Assembly (NCBI GenBank): GCA_028671895.1
Contig: CM053799.1
Span: 44,021,455 to 44,085,454 of the forward strand
Reading direction: 5' to 3'
Length of the DNA: 64,000 nt
From: Oenanthe sinensis
Lineage: Eukaryota > Streptophyta > Magnoliopsida > Apiales > Apiaceae
Below the pieces are notes generated by a model. It had not been told where the DNA came from. It saw only the letters and a program-made list of their open reading frames with translations, and did not search any database. Shown piece after piece: positions 11,516 to 22,350 of the stretch (the first letter of the stretch is position 1; the number at the start of each line of letters is the position of its first letter). The position numbers and the translations under genes are program-made.

Positions 11516-12518
11516 TCATTAGAATTGGCGTCCGTCAAGTGTTGATGGCATGTATGCCCCTCGTCCAGCGATGATGTCAGTTAAGTAAGGTCTTTACATG
11601 TCAGCAAACTTTCCTGCATTGACGTCAACAGTGTTTGGAAAGACCTTCCTCAAGACGAGGTCTCCCACATGAAATTTCTTGATGTACACGTTGTTGTCAT
11701 AACCGTCGATCACTTTTTGTTGATACAACGTCATTGTAATTTTGGTCATGTCGTGCAGCTCGTCGTGCAGCTCGTCGACAGTGTCCAGGTCATGTCGTGT
11801 AGCTCGTCAACAGTGTCCTGGTCATGAACAAGTTTGTCGTTGTTGACATTACTCGTCAGGAGGCCATAATGAGTTGTTGGTGTCATTACTTCTGTTAGTC
11901 GGACTGCATATGTCCCACACACTAGAGAAGCTAGTGTCTGTCATGTCGTTGTTTTGGGCGTCGTCCTCGTTGATTGTTAATGTTGTAATTTTCGCATAAT
12001 GTCACTGTTGCCCCTTGTCGTAAATGTCATGAGGTACTGCCCCTTGTCGTTGTGTCCATGTATGAGGATCAGAAAAATAAATGTAGATGTCATGTTTATC
12101 GACATGTTAGATGTCGTCGGACAGGTTAGATGTCGTCGGATGGGATAGATGTCGTCGGATGGGTTAGATGTCGTCGGATAGGTTAGATGTCGTCGGACAG
12201 GTTAGATGTCGTCGGATAGGTTTGAATGTCGTCGAACAGGTTGAAATATTCTGACAGTTGATGTTTGATAAGTGCATGTTTTTGACAAGCATCACACCTT
12301 TTGACATAGTCAACAACATCTTGCCTTGACATCCTCATTCTGAACACTCTGGTCTTGTCATTGTTGGTGGGTTGGACACCACTCGACAGGTACTCCTTGA
12401 TTTTCAGCGTCTGACTAGTCAGCTGCTCGTCGTCAGCTTTCCGTCCGTCGACTAGAACCATAACATCGTTCAACTCTTCATACTTGTTTGCATCATTGAG
12501 AGCCATTACTTCTTTCAA
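11516..12518 (-). pseudogene. Decayed RNase H-integrase remnant of a Ty3/gypsy pol
   Basis: On the minus strand 12518-12183 encodes 111 residues ending the RNase H/start of the integrase region: IKEYLSSGVQPTNNDKTRVF then DVVDYVKRCDACQKHA, the Cys-Cys half of the integrase zinc-binding domain. About 500 bases further (11790-11516) the frame reads VGDLVLRKVFPNT and then RPYLTDIIAGRGAYMPSTLDG-like residues, the integrase C-terminal module. The catalytic integrase core between them is absent or unreadable and the frame is interrupted. It cannot encode a working enzyme. Confidence 0.7.
12106..12239. repeat. 19-bp tandem repeat, about seven units
   Basis: Six 19-bp units of the form GTTAGATGTCGTCGGAYRG run head to tail from 12106 to 12219. 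A seventh, 20-bp variant (GTTTGAATGTCGTCGAACAG) runs to 12239. The array overlaps the 3' end of the minus-strand pol remnant and supplies its stop codon. Confidence 0.85.
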
Positions 12519-13697
12519 GACATCTTTCTATTCTATGATAGGCTTAAAGACATGTATGCTCGATATTTGGACATCTCGACTTGACGAAAGACTGCCCCTT
12601 GTCATGCCAATGCGTCGAATCGACGACTTGTGTATTCAAGTCTTTTAGAACCAGTCGAGCTCAGCGTCGTATCTTTGTGTCATGTCACATTGTCGCGGGT
12701 ATTTGTGTGAGTGTCCTTCTTCAACATATTGTATTCATCCCAATCAGCATCTACCACATGTCATCAATATCTTATTGTCGTCATCAAGTATACTGTCCAT
12801 ATTCAGGTGTCATACCACACTTGCAGCTGTCCAACTCTTCGTTTATTGCATGTCAGTACATGTGGGTTGTCTACTATCAACACATTTTATGGGACATATT
12901 CTTCTTCGATTGTAGACTTCATGACGTGTATATTGGACATATAGAATTGATAGAAGACTGCCCCTAGCCCGGCCAAGGCGTCGAATCGATGGTACGTATA
13001 TTTAAGTCCATTGGGGCCTGTCGTATGTCAAGTGTTCCTGTCGAGTGTCACTGTCGAGTGTTGTTGTCGAGTGTTGACAGCATGGATGCCCCCGTCTGGT
13101 GATGATGTCAATTAAGTACGGCCAGGGGCACTTGTTTCTTCCCGTCCACATCTTCCGCTCCCGTCGTGTCCAATCCACTCGACGTCAACTTCTTCATGTC
13201 ATGTTCTTTTTGTCACATCTTCATTTTTTCATGTCTTGACACATATCCATGTGATTTGTAACTTCTATGTTTAGGCCTTCTGTTGGACATGTTGTAGTTA
13301 GCGTCATGTCCTTTCGTCGTGTCACGTTGTCGTGGGTGTCCTGTGTTAGTGCATCCAATGTGCCATTTTCATCCATGTTAGCGTCTACCACATGTATCAT
13401 GTCATTTTCCTGTTATTTGTCGTCATGTATGTTGTCCATGTTCAGACGTCATACTACATTCTTGCAGTTATCCGTCATGACGTCATTTTGTTGTTAGATT
13501 TACTTGTATAGAACTCCGCTTTGAGCGTTTCATTCTCTGATCGTAACAAAACCACGTCATGTTGTAATTTTTTCATGGCCAAAATTATGTCATCGTCCGT
13601 CGTCATGTTGTTGCCTTCATTCGTAGTTTGTTGATTGTCCTCCATCATTCTTGAATTCGTATAGACTCTTAGCTAATTTCCCACAGACGGCGCCAAC

Positions 13698-14541
13698 TGT
13701 TTTAGCCAGATTTTTCAGGGTTAATAGCTAAGTCTATTTGATTTTGTGATTGGAGGACAAGTAATAAAGTAGTTGGACATGTGCAGAAAAGTAAAGAACA
13801 AGAACAAGAACATAAGCCATTTTAGTGACGCGGAAAACCCCTTGAACAAGGTTAAAAACCGCGGGTGGGAATGACCCAGCCAAGATTATCCACTATAATT
13901 GTAATTGAGACGAAGTACAAGTGATTTGAATGAAGAAAAATACATGAACTGCCTACTCGTCGACTATGCAGCAGCTACTCGTCGACTATGCAGCTGTTAC
14001 CCGTCGGCTGTATGTATTGTGTGTATATCATTCTGGTCCCCCCCTTTATCCATCTCTTTAATCATATTTATAATGTGTTTTTCTCCTCCTTCGTGATCCT
14101 GTTTTCATGCCACAACTCCTGATCACGTTCCTTGAATTGTGGGATCGTTTCCTTATCTTCTCATGTGATTGAATTGTAGTTGAATTAGGATTCTTATCCT
14201 TTCCTGAAAATTCGCCCGTCGAGTATACTCAGTCTTACCCGTCGAGACCTGGTCTACCCGTCAGCCTGTCTAGTTCCTATTTTAAAGGACCCTTAATAAT
14301 TATCAATATAATTAATAATTATCCATCTATAATTGAATAATTCAACTGATATTGAATTATTAATGAATAATGCTGATCAATATAACCAAATAATTCGTGG
14401 GTCGTCCAAACAACGTATACTCGTCAGTTTACTCGTCAGCTCGTCGACTATGTTGCTACTCGTCAGCTCGTCCATGCAGTCGTCAATAGAGTTTTTCACC
14501 CGTCAATACAAACCTGGACGTGTAAAAATCTGGTACAAACA
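13698..14541 (-). repeat. 5' LTR of the Tat-like element (844 bp)
   Basis: Complete LTR with TG...CA ends on the minus strand. The adjacent primer-binding-site sequence lies immediately below 13698. It shares the repeat described at 9163-9984. Confidence 0.82.
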
Positions 14542-15605
14542 TTCTCGTATATTAGACCCGGAGTCATCCAATATTTTTGGAATGCATGCATCCTACCATG
14601 CAAGATCGAGTCTAAGTAGAAGAATGCATAGCCTTCTACATTCGGCGTAGATGATCCCTTAGCTGTGAACCCTCTTCCTCATCTTTTGAATCTGATGAAA
14701 CATACATCCGTGACAGTGATCTCCGTGAGTGAGATTCAGAGTCTGAGGATTCGATCTGCTCGGGTCCTTTTCTCTCTATGAATTTCTGAGTCATTCCTTA
14801 CTACAACTTCGTCCTCAGCGGCCTGGAGCGATTCTCTGAGTGCTTTTTCCTACAACTCTATTTCTTCCCTTTGCAAACGGAGAGCTTGCAATCTCATTGT
14901 ATCAGCTCCTTTTTTAACGTCCGGCTCCTGGCCTCTTTTTCAATTGACTTCTCCAAACCTTTTCCCTTACTTTGTTGAGTTGTCGCTTTCTTAGAAATCT
15001 CAAACCTGGTATTTCCTCGATCTCGGCCTTTCAATTTACGTTTTTTCTCCCTCCATTTCTGCAGCATGGCTTGCTGCTCCACTGGTGTGGATAATGGCTC
15101 ATTGGGATCTTCACCTCAGAAACGAAAATCCAGTTCTCTAGGAGTGACATTTGCATCTATCGAACTTTCCGGCAAGTGAGAAGCTTCTGCTCGTAAGTGT
15201 GGTGGGTCTAAAAACCCTGGTGGTACATTAGTGTTGGGGTGATTGGGGCATGATTCAAAGTGAGTTGATTTCTTGTACGTTCCCATAGACGCCAAATGTT
15301 GGAACCAAATTTGTGTAGAGTGCCTTTGACCAGCAGGAAGGTGGCTCGGCCAACAGGATGGTGGCTTCAGTCGACCTGCAAGGAAGAGAATGCTCTGGTG
15401 TGAGATCAGTTAATCAGTTACTCTTTTTCAAGAGTAAATACTTCAAATCAAATAAATGTTTAAAGTGTATATTTGTGTGAATGTGTAAGTAACCTCTAAC
15501 GAATCTAACAGATCCTGATAAACCTTATCGGTAATCTAGTATCTAATATACTTATTTTAGTTATGATAAGTGTTGTTTAATATCGGTGTAATCATGTGAA
15601 CATAC
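14542..15605 (-). mobile_element. Remnant of a second gypsy-type element: partial LTR, primer site and leader
   Basis: On the minus strand an LTR end (GGTTCCAACA, near 15296) is followed by TTTGGCGTCTATGGGAACG, a primer-site-like sequence. The leader then reads in part as Pro-rich and Lys/Arg-rich protein; 15082-14894 is 62 residues (MLQKWREKKRKLKGR, then KKATTQQSKGKG), preceded by an in-frame stop. The LTR piece 15297-15605 is cut on its far side by the copia insertion at 15606. Assignment rests on element architecture; no catalytic motif remains. Confidence 0.5.
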
Positions 15606-16763
15606 TGTTGGGACAATCAAATCATGATGCTGCGTTTTATGATATGAAAACGAACGAGTTTGAATAGAAAATTAACCTTAATCACTACGGCGCAAGCGAT
15701 TCAAATCCACGTCTTCTACTGTATTCCCGTATTCACCTTGAGCGAAGTGTGGCCTTCGATCCTCCCAAGGTTGCCTCCCTTCTAGCTTTGAGATCTTGGA
15801 ACCCTAGTTCTTGGTTGCCTCCTTGAACGGCTGCTCACAAAAACCCTAGTTCTTTCCAACTCATAGCTAGAAGAGAATAAGATGAATATATAGGCTACAG
15901 TAGGGATCCTGGATAATTAGGTCGGGCCTTCCAATGACATTCTGGGTCAAGCCCAATGTCATTAAATATTAATTCAATCCACTAAAGAATTAATATTTGC
16001 ACTACCTCTCCTAATGCCGTAATTTAATTATTTAATTCGGCTCCAATATTATTTGCTTATTAAATTCCCCATGTTTAAGATATCGAATGTCCATTAATTA
16101 AATTAATTTCTGATAATTAATTTAATCAATATCTTATATCCTTGATCATCCACTCAACCTTATAATTATGCAAGAACAAATCTGCCTGCAGGACTTAAGC
16201 ATAATTATCTTTATGAGCTTTCAAGAGGACATCATCACCCGAATATTTTCGGACACGGTTTCCTTTTATAGTCAATATCCCACTCTGTATGCAATGTCAT
16301 TGTCCAATACATAATATTGTGATTAATAAAAAATCACATCACATATGAATCAAAACATGTGCATTGCATACAAGTGTCAATCACTGTATCCGGATTAAGA
16401 ACCTAAGCAATAATAATATTATAGAATCTTAGTTCTTCTTTATTATCAGAATAGAAGAACAATTCTAATATTTTAATCCCGTTCAATATACACAAAGCAT
16501 ACAAGTATTATTCAATAATCAAGATAGATTATTTCCAAATAATACTTCAGTCATTCCAGTGGTTTGTTTAACTCCACTTAAACTGTGAACATTTATTATA
16601 TTATATATAGACACTGACAATCTAATCTTTTGTTATCCCATTTGATACTAGATTATCCACAATATATAATATACAAACAGTGTTAAAATACGCATTCAAG
16701 ATTCTCAATAAAAAAAGACAATGTCATATACTTCAAACGAATAGTTCAGTATACTCCCTAACA
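15606..16763 (-). repeat. 3' LTR of the complete copia element
   Basis: 1158 bp with TG...CA ends; the partner is 22351-23512. It lacks the 4-bp GTAC present in the partner at about 22976. Confidence 0.93.
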
Positions 16764-16842
16764 ATCTCCCACTTATACTCAAGCTATTCTTTGAGTATAT
16801 CAGTGTTATATTACAAGCAATCCACTACCAATTAAATAACTA

Positions 16843-19800
16843 TTATGTGACCATACATCTGACTCTTATCGCCTCCACATGCTGCTCAAAAGCCTTAGCT
16901 GGTAAGCTCTTTGTGAAAGGATCTGCCCGGTTGTCCTTTGATGCTATATCAGTCACAATAATATCTCCTCGCTTAACGAATTGTCGTATAAGGTGATACT
17001 TACGCTCGATGTGTTTTGCTGCCTTATGGTCTCGCGGTTCCTTTGCATTTGCCACAGCACCAGTGTTATCACAATACACTGTCAAGCTCCTAGGCAAATT
17101 AGGTACCACATCTATGTCCAAAAGAAAGTTTCTGAACCATATTGCCTCTTTGGCTGCCTCCGAAGCTGCCACATATTCGGCTTCCATGGTAGAGTCAGCA
17201 ACGCATTTCTGCTTTACACTCCTCCATATTACAGCTCCACCTCCTAAGGTAAACACATATCCCGAGGTTGATTTCCTCTTATCTCTATCTGCTTGGAAAT
17301 CTGAATCGGTATATCCTAGAGGTAACAAATCTGAGGCCTTGTAAATTAGCATATACTCCTTAGTCCTTCTCAGGTACTTGAGTATAGCCTTTACTGCACT
17401 CCAATGTTCCTGTCCTGGGTTTGACTGATATCTGCTAACCATGCCCACGGCAAAACAAATATCAGGTCTCGTACATAACATTGCATACATTAAGCTTCCG
17501 CATGCCGAAGCATAGGGAACCGCTTTCATGCTCTCTATCGCCTCTGGTGTCTTAGGACACTGTTTCTTTGATAGAGCAACTCCATGTTTATAAGGTAGGT
17601 TACCCTTCTTGGAGTCCTGCATGTTAAAACGAGCCAATACCTCATCAATATAGGGCTCTTGGGATAAAGCCAACATCCTTTTCTTGCGATCCCTTATAAC
17701 TTTGATCCCAAGGATGTATGCCGCTTCACCTAAGTCCTTCATTTCGAACTGTTTGAACAACCATGCCTTTACCGCTGATAACATCCCTACATTGTTTCCA
17801 ATGAGTAAAATATCATCTACGTCTAGAAAAGTCACTGAACTACCCTCACATTTCTTGTACACACATGACTCGCTTGGACATTGATCAAATCCGTATGACT
17901 GGATTACCTGATCAAAGCGAATATTCCAATACCTAGAAGCTTGTTTAAGTCCATAAATGGACTTCTTAAGCTTACATACCAGATGCTCTTGGCCTTCCTT
18001 AATGAATCCTTCTGGTTGTTGCATATAGATGATCTCATCATCAAGACTCCCATTTAGGAAAGCTGTCTTGACATCCATTTGCCAAATCTCATAATCGAGA
18101 TGAGCTGCTATAGATAAAAGAATCCGGATCGACTTTAGCATGACTACTGGCGAAAAGGTTTCCTCATAATCGATCCCTTCTTTCTGAGTATACCCTTTCG
18201 CAACAAGTCTTGCTTTCCAAGCTTTTACCTTTTTGTCAGATCCTCTTTTTCTCTTGTAGATCCACTTACATCCAATGGGTTTTACACCTTTGGGTGGTTC
18301 CACGAGCTCCCAGACTTGATTTGAATACATAGATTCCATCTCATATTTCATTTCTTTTTGCCATAGATCTGCACCTTTGTCTTGCAGTGCTTCCTCGTAT
18401 GTCATGGGATCCTCATCATGTTCCTCAGAGACCAAGTCCGAAGACTCTCCCAATAACATAAATCTGCTGGGTTTACGAATAACCCTCCCACTACGACGAG
18501 ACACCGGTGTGGTATTAGTGATAGGTTGTGTGTTCTCTTGTGGCTGTTCTACTTGTACTATTGGCACTTGTTCATTATTTGTCTCTCCCACTAGTTCCTC
18601 TAAAACGACACTGCTCATGGGTTTATGGTTCATCATATAGTCCTCCTCTAGGAATCTAGCATTGGTACTAATAATGACATCCCGATCCTTAGCACTATAA
18701 AATAAATATCCTTTCGTTCCCATGGGATAGCCTACAAAAAGCCTTACTTCTGTACGAGATTCTAACTTAGTCACGTTCTTGTTCAACACATGTGCTGGAC
18801 AACCCCATATCCGAATATGTCTTAGACTAGGTTTTGAACTAGTCCACAATTCTTTTGGAGTTTTAGGAACTGACTTAGAAGGAACTAAATTCAAAAGATA
18901 AGCTGCTGTTTCTAAAGCATGTCCCCAAAACGACTTGGGTAATTCTGAATAACTCATCATCGATCTAACACTCTCCAAAAGAGTACGATTCCTTCTCTCC
19001 GCTACACCATTCTGTTGGGGTGTTCCAGGTGCAGTCAACTGAGACATGATCCCATTCTTTGATAAGTAATCCCTAAATTCTCCAAGCAAGTATTCGCCAC
19101 CACGATCTGATCGTAGTGACTTGATACATTTTCCATGTCGCTTCTCCGTTACAGTTTTGTACTCCTTGAACTTGTCAAAGCACTCTGATTTACGGCGCAA
19201 CAAATAAATATATCCATATCTAGAATAATCATCAATAAAAGTGACAAAATATTCATAACCACCTCTTGCTTGAATATTCATGGGTCCACATAAATCAGTA
19301 TGAACCAATTCTAACACTTCTTTGGCTCTATTCCCCTTTGCCTTAAAAGGCCTAGTGGTCATTTTCCCTTCCAAACAGGATTCACAGACTGGAAATGGCT
19401 CCACTGCCAATGAGCCTAAAGGCCCATCTACTACCAGTCTTTGAATCCTCCTCAAGTTAATATGACCTAATCTTAAGTGCCAAAGATATGTTTGGTTCAA
19501 AGAAGAAGGTTCCTTTCTTTTAGTAGTGATAGAAGATGTGTTATTTAATACCCTATGTTGTAGTTGCAGTGCAGGTTGATTAGGAGTGATTATGTATAAA
19601 TTGTCTTGCAATGTACCAGAATATATAACTAGTTTATTCCTCATAATTGAAACATTATGATCCAAACAAACATTATAACCATCCAAAGCAAGTTTAGAAA
19701 CCGAAATTAAATTCCTTCTAAACGAAGGTACATAAAGACAATTGTTCAAAACCAAATTCCTATCATCACCAAAAGATAAATTAACATCTCCCACTGCAAC

Positions 19801-20850
19801 TACTGCTACTTTCGTAGCATCTCCCATGAACACATATATCTCGCCATCTCTAAGCATTCTGGATTGCTGGAACCCCTGCATAGAATTACAAACATGATCA
19901 GTGGCTCCTGTATCTACACACCAAGTGCTCGTAGATATAGCCGCTATATATGTTTCTGTAACTAGAGAAAGAGACATACCAGTATTGTTTTTCTTCTTAG
20001 GAAGAGGACAATCCTGTTTCCAGTGACCCGACTGCTTGCACCTGAAGCACTTGCCCTTGGGCTTTTTTACAGCACCACCTTGAACTCCCACAGCTTTCAC
20101 AACTTTCTGTGTCTGAGCCTTTTTCTTCTTCTTGGCTTTCGGCTTAGAAGAAGAAGGTTTCTCAGCCACATTGACTTGAACACTCTGCTGAAAAAGTCCT
20201 TCAGCTGCATGAAGTTCTGTCAGAAGTTCCGCAAGACTATACATCCTTTTGTTCATGGTGTAATTCAAGCGGAAATGCTCAAAACTTTTGGGTAAACTCA
20301 TAAGGATGATATCGATCTGGGTTTCCCCATCAACCTCAGCACCAAGGATCTCCATCTCATTCAGATGTGACATCATCCTGAGAACATGATCCCTTACAGG
20401 TGTCCCTTCAGCCATCTGAGTGTTCATTAAAGCTTTCATTGCTACTTGCCTTGCAGCCCTATTCTGATCTCCAAAAAGTTCTTTGGGATTAAAGAGCATA
20501 TCTGAAGCAGTGGCCATAGCCTGATGCTGATGCTGCAAAACACCTGACATTGCTACCAGAATGTAACATCGCGACATCTCATCAGCCTTAATCCACTTCT
20601 TATAATACTCCTTCTCAACTTCAGAAGCATTCTCAGCAGTCTCCTCTGGCTTGGGTTCATTAATGCAAAATTTGTACTCCTCAGCAGTCAACACAATGTC
20701 CAAATTACGTTTCCATTCAATATAGTTAGGTCCAGTAAGTTTGTTATCCTTAAGTATGGTAAAAAGTGGATTAAAGCCCATTATATCCTGAGAATCATAC
20801 ATATAACACATAATTAGAGGGTGTTTTAAAAAAATTGGTTCCTCTAACAA
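16843..20850 (-). CDS. Copia gag-pol polyprotein, 1335 aa, uninterrupted
   Basis: Domains in order: Gag core (about 25-220); Lys-rich stretch then zinc knuckle CFRCKQSGHWKQDC (about 268-281); aspartic protease WCVDTGATDH (about 311); GAG-pre-integrase HHCC module with WHLRLGH and CESCLEGK (about 456-500); integrase core with HTDLCGP, IDDYSRYGY, SDRGGEY and PQQNGVAERR (about 520-640); reverse transcriptase with WKARLVAKGYTQ, MDVKTAFLNG and IYGLKQASR (about 840-1090); RNase H with YTDSDF, MEAEY and YCDNTGA (about 1180-1320). One oddity: the catalytic YVDD of reverse transcriptase reads DVDD (FLDVDDILLIG, about residue 1008, near 17825), a Tyr-to-Asp change. All other key acidic residues I checked are present. 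The start is the first in-frame Met after a 1.5-kb leader; a later Met at about residue 24 (MGFNPLF) could be the true start. Confidence 0.95.
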   Translation of the reverse strand: MLEEPIFLKHPLIMCYMYDSQDIMGFNPLFTILKDNKLTGPNYIEWKRNLDIVLTAEEYKFCINEPKPEETAENASEVEKEYYKKWIKADEMSRCYILVAMSGVLQHQHQAMATASDMLFNPKELFGDQNRAARQVAMKALMNTQMAEGTPVRDHVLRMMSHLNEMEILGAEVDGETQIDIILMSLPKSFEHFRLNYTMNKRMYSLAELLTELHAAEGLFQQSVQVNVAEKPSSSKPKAKKKKKAQTQKVVKAVGVQGGAVKKPKGKCFRCKQSGHWKQDCPLPKKKNNTGMSLSLVTETYIAAISTSTWCVDTGATDHVCNSMQGFQQSRMLRDGEIYVFMGDATKVAVVAVGDVNLSFGDDRNLVLNNCLYVPSFRRNLISVSKLALDGYNVCLDHNVSIMRNKLVIYSGTLQDNLYIITPNQPALQLQHRVLNNTSSITTKRKEPSSLNQTYLWHLRLGHINLRRIQRLVVDGPLGSLAVEPFPVCESCLEGKMTTRPFKAKGNRAKEVLELVHTDLCGPMNIQARGGYEYFVTFIDDYSRYGYIYLLRRKSECFDKFKEYKTVTEKRHGKCIKSLRSDRGGEYLLGEFRDYLSKNGIMSQLTAPGTPQQNGVAERRNRTLLESVRSMMSYSELPKSFWGHALETAAYLLNLVPSKSVPKTPKELWTSSKPSLRHIRIWGCPAHVLNKNVTKLESRTEVRLFVGYPMGTKGYLFYSAKDRDVIISTNARFLEEDYMMNHKPMSSVVLEELVGETNNEQVPIVQVEQPQENTQPITNTTPVSRRSGRVIRKPSRFMLLGESSDLVSEEHDEDPMTYEEALQDKGADLWQKEMKYEMESMYSNQVWELVEPPKGVKPIGCKWIYKRKRGSDKKVKAWKARLVAKGYTQKEGIDYEETFSPVVMLKSIRILLSIAAHLDYEIWQMDVKTAFLNGSLDDEIIYMQQPEGFIKEGQEHLVCKLKKSIYGLKQASRYWNIRFDQVIQSYGFDQCPSESCVYKKCEGSSVTFLDVDDILLIGNNVGMLSAVKAWLFKQFEMKDLGEAAYILGIKVIRDRKKRMLALSQEPYIDEVLARFNMQDSKKGNLPYKHGVALSKKQCPKTPEAIESMKAVPYASACGSLMYAMLCTRPDICFAVGMVSRYQSNPGQEHWSAVKAILKYLRRTKEYMLIYKASDLLPLGYTDSDFQADRDKRKSTSGYVFTLGGGAVIWRSVKQKCVADSTMEAEYVAASEAAKEAIWFRNFLLDIDVVPNLPRSLTVYCDNTGAVANAKEPRDHKAAKHIERKYHLIRQFVKRGDIIVTDIASKDNRADPFTKSLPAKAFEQHVEAIRVRCMVT

Positions 20851-20879
20851 TTATTTAAAATTAAAACACCAACACTTAA

Positions 20880-22350
20880 ACACCATAGGTTTCCGGTATG
20901 CCACGTTGGGTGACTTATATACCACCTAAATTTATTTAAATGTTACTTCGGTCCTACTACTAAATAATTAGTCACGTTAGGGTGATCTATATTATTTTTC
21001 ATAGCTAAGTGTATACCATTATTAAATCTTAAATTAATAATAATAATACCAGATGCGCCTTTTGACTATGATAAATTCTTGCTCCTAACAATAAGATACT
21101 ACTAAAATTACAAATCTAAAGAGTATTCAGACTGACTGGCCAGGCCGGTGGAAGCATTGCCAAGAGGCTAACCACTTTTCTAGACACCAATCTAAATGGC
21201 CAGGTAAGCTGCACGCTTTTCTAGACACCAACGCAAGAATACTCAAAGATGTGTTATTTTAGATTCTCTTCCTAGTTGAGCGTGAAAGCTATCAAAAAAT
21301 AGGGTATCCTTTTATTATTTGAATTCTATGAAACTTAGTACGCCACGTTGGGTGACATATGTACCTTCCAATATTCATAATTAATTTTAGAAGTCTGTTC
21401 TAGTAATTTCCATAACACTCTAGACACCATAAATTACATGCCACGATGGGTGACGTATACATAATTTATATTCGACTTAGTGTTAAATTACATACAAATA
21501 ATAATGGAGACCATGGGATTTAATACCAAATTAATTCCCTCTCCCACTTAGTATTTTACTATGAGGATTTTATCTAGATGCATCGTCCTATGTTATTTTT
21601 TCGCAGTCCACATGTATCATAATAACAATACATATAACACATAACATAGCAGCATACTCATCATGATTAAAGCATAATAAAACAGCCCTATGTCCATGTC
21701 GTTCTAGCATGCGAAGGGTTAGTATCACATGGCATAACAAACAAACATGGAACACATAGTAGTAATAATCAAGATCAGCAAACATTATGTAAAACATAAT
21801 AAAATACATCCACTATTATGGCCCCGAAGAATAATCTTCAAAATCATCCATCGATAAATTTTCGAAAATCTTCAGCCGCCTGTAGGTATCGCTCTGCCGT
21901 TTCCGAAAAGATATTATTCGCCCCAATCGGATATCGTATGCAAAATCTGTAGCCAGAACAGCGAAGCAGCCACAAAAACAGCATATAGCAGCGGAAAAAC
22001 TCCGTTTCTCGCATCTTCGTCGATCAAACAATTACATACGACAAATACAACAGAAAAATCTATTCTATTACATCAGATCATAATCTAAATTGAATACAAT
22101 TCGAATTACAAGATTACAATCAAAATAGAAATCAAAAATTAAAACTAATCATGATCAACCCTCATGATTTAATTTACAACCACGATAAACCACGTGGGAT
22201 CCAAAAACATAATTACAACCATGGCCATAATAGTGGATAACAACCTGCATCAAAAAAACAATACAAACCCACCACTATATACATACATAATTACGACATG
22301 GACATCATATCATATAATGCAGAACCCTAGAACCTGGCTCTGATACCAAT
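20880..22350 (-). promoter_or_regulatory. Copia leader (primer site to gag) with a repeated GCCACGTTGGGTGAC motif
   Basis: Four related copies occur on the plus strand: near 20897 (TATGCCACGTTGGGTGAC), 20971 (GTCACGTTAGGGTGAT, degenerate), 21339 (TACGCCACGTTGGGTGAC) and 21437 (CATGCCACGATGGGTGAC), most followed by (T/A)TAT and ACC. TTTCTAGACACCAA occurs twice near 21178 and 21216. The primer site ATTGGTATCAGAGCC occupies about 22336-22350 on the minus strand. Short open frames here (for example 21816-22031) look non-coding. Confidence 0.6.

Larger units (their letters stand above)
9163..14541 (-). mobile_element. Non-autonomous Tat-like Ty3/gypsy LTR retrotransposon
   Basis: Two direct repeats, 9163-9984 and 13698-14541, bound the element. 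Read on the minus strand the 5' LTR is 14541-13698 (TGTTTGTACC...GCTAAAACA). It is followed at once by GTTGGCGCCGTCTGTGGG, typical of gypsy primer-binding regions. The other LTR is preceded by the purine-rich tract ATTAGGGGCAAT. Between them only RNase H/integrase scraps remain; gag, protease and reverse transcriptase are gone. The LTRs differ, by eye, at about 3 substitutions and one C-run length change in about 820 bp, so insertion is recent. The copy at 9163 lacks the last 24 bp of the LTR, so no target duplication can be tested. CGTC/TGTC words are strikingly frequent across the element. Confidence 0.8.

Noticed and set aside
12581..13497. Several overlapping plus-strand frames in the Tat element
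   Set aside because: Cys/Ser/His-rich translations arise from the CGTC/TGTC word bias; no domain seen.
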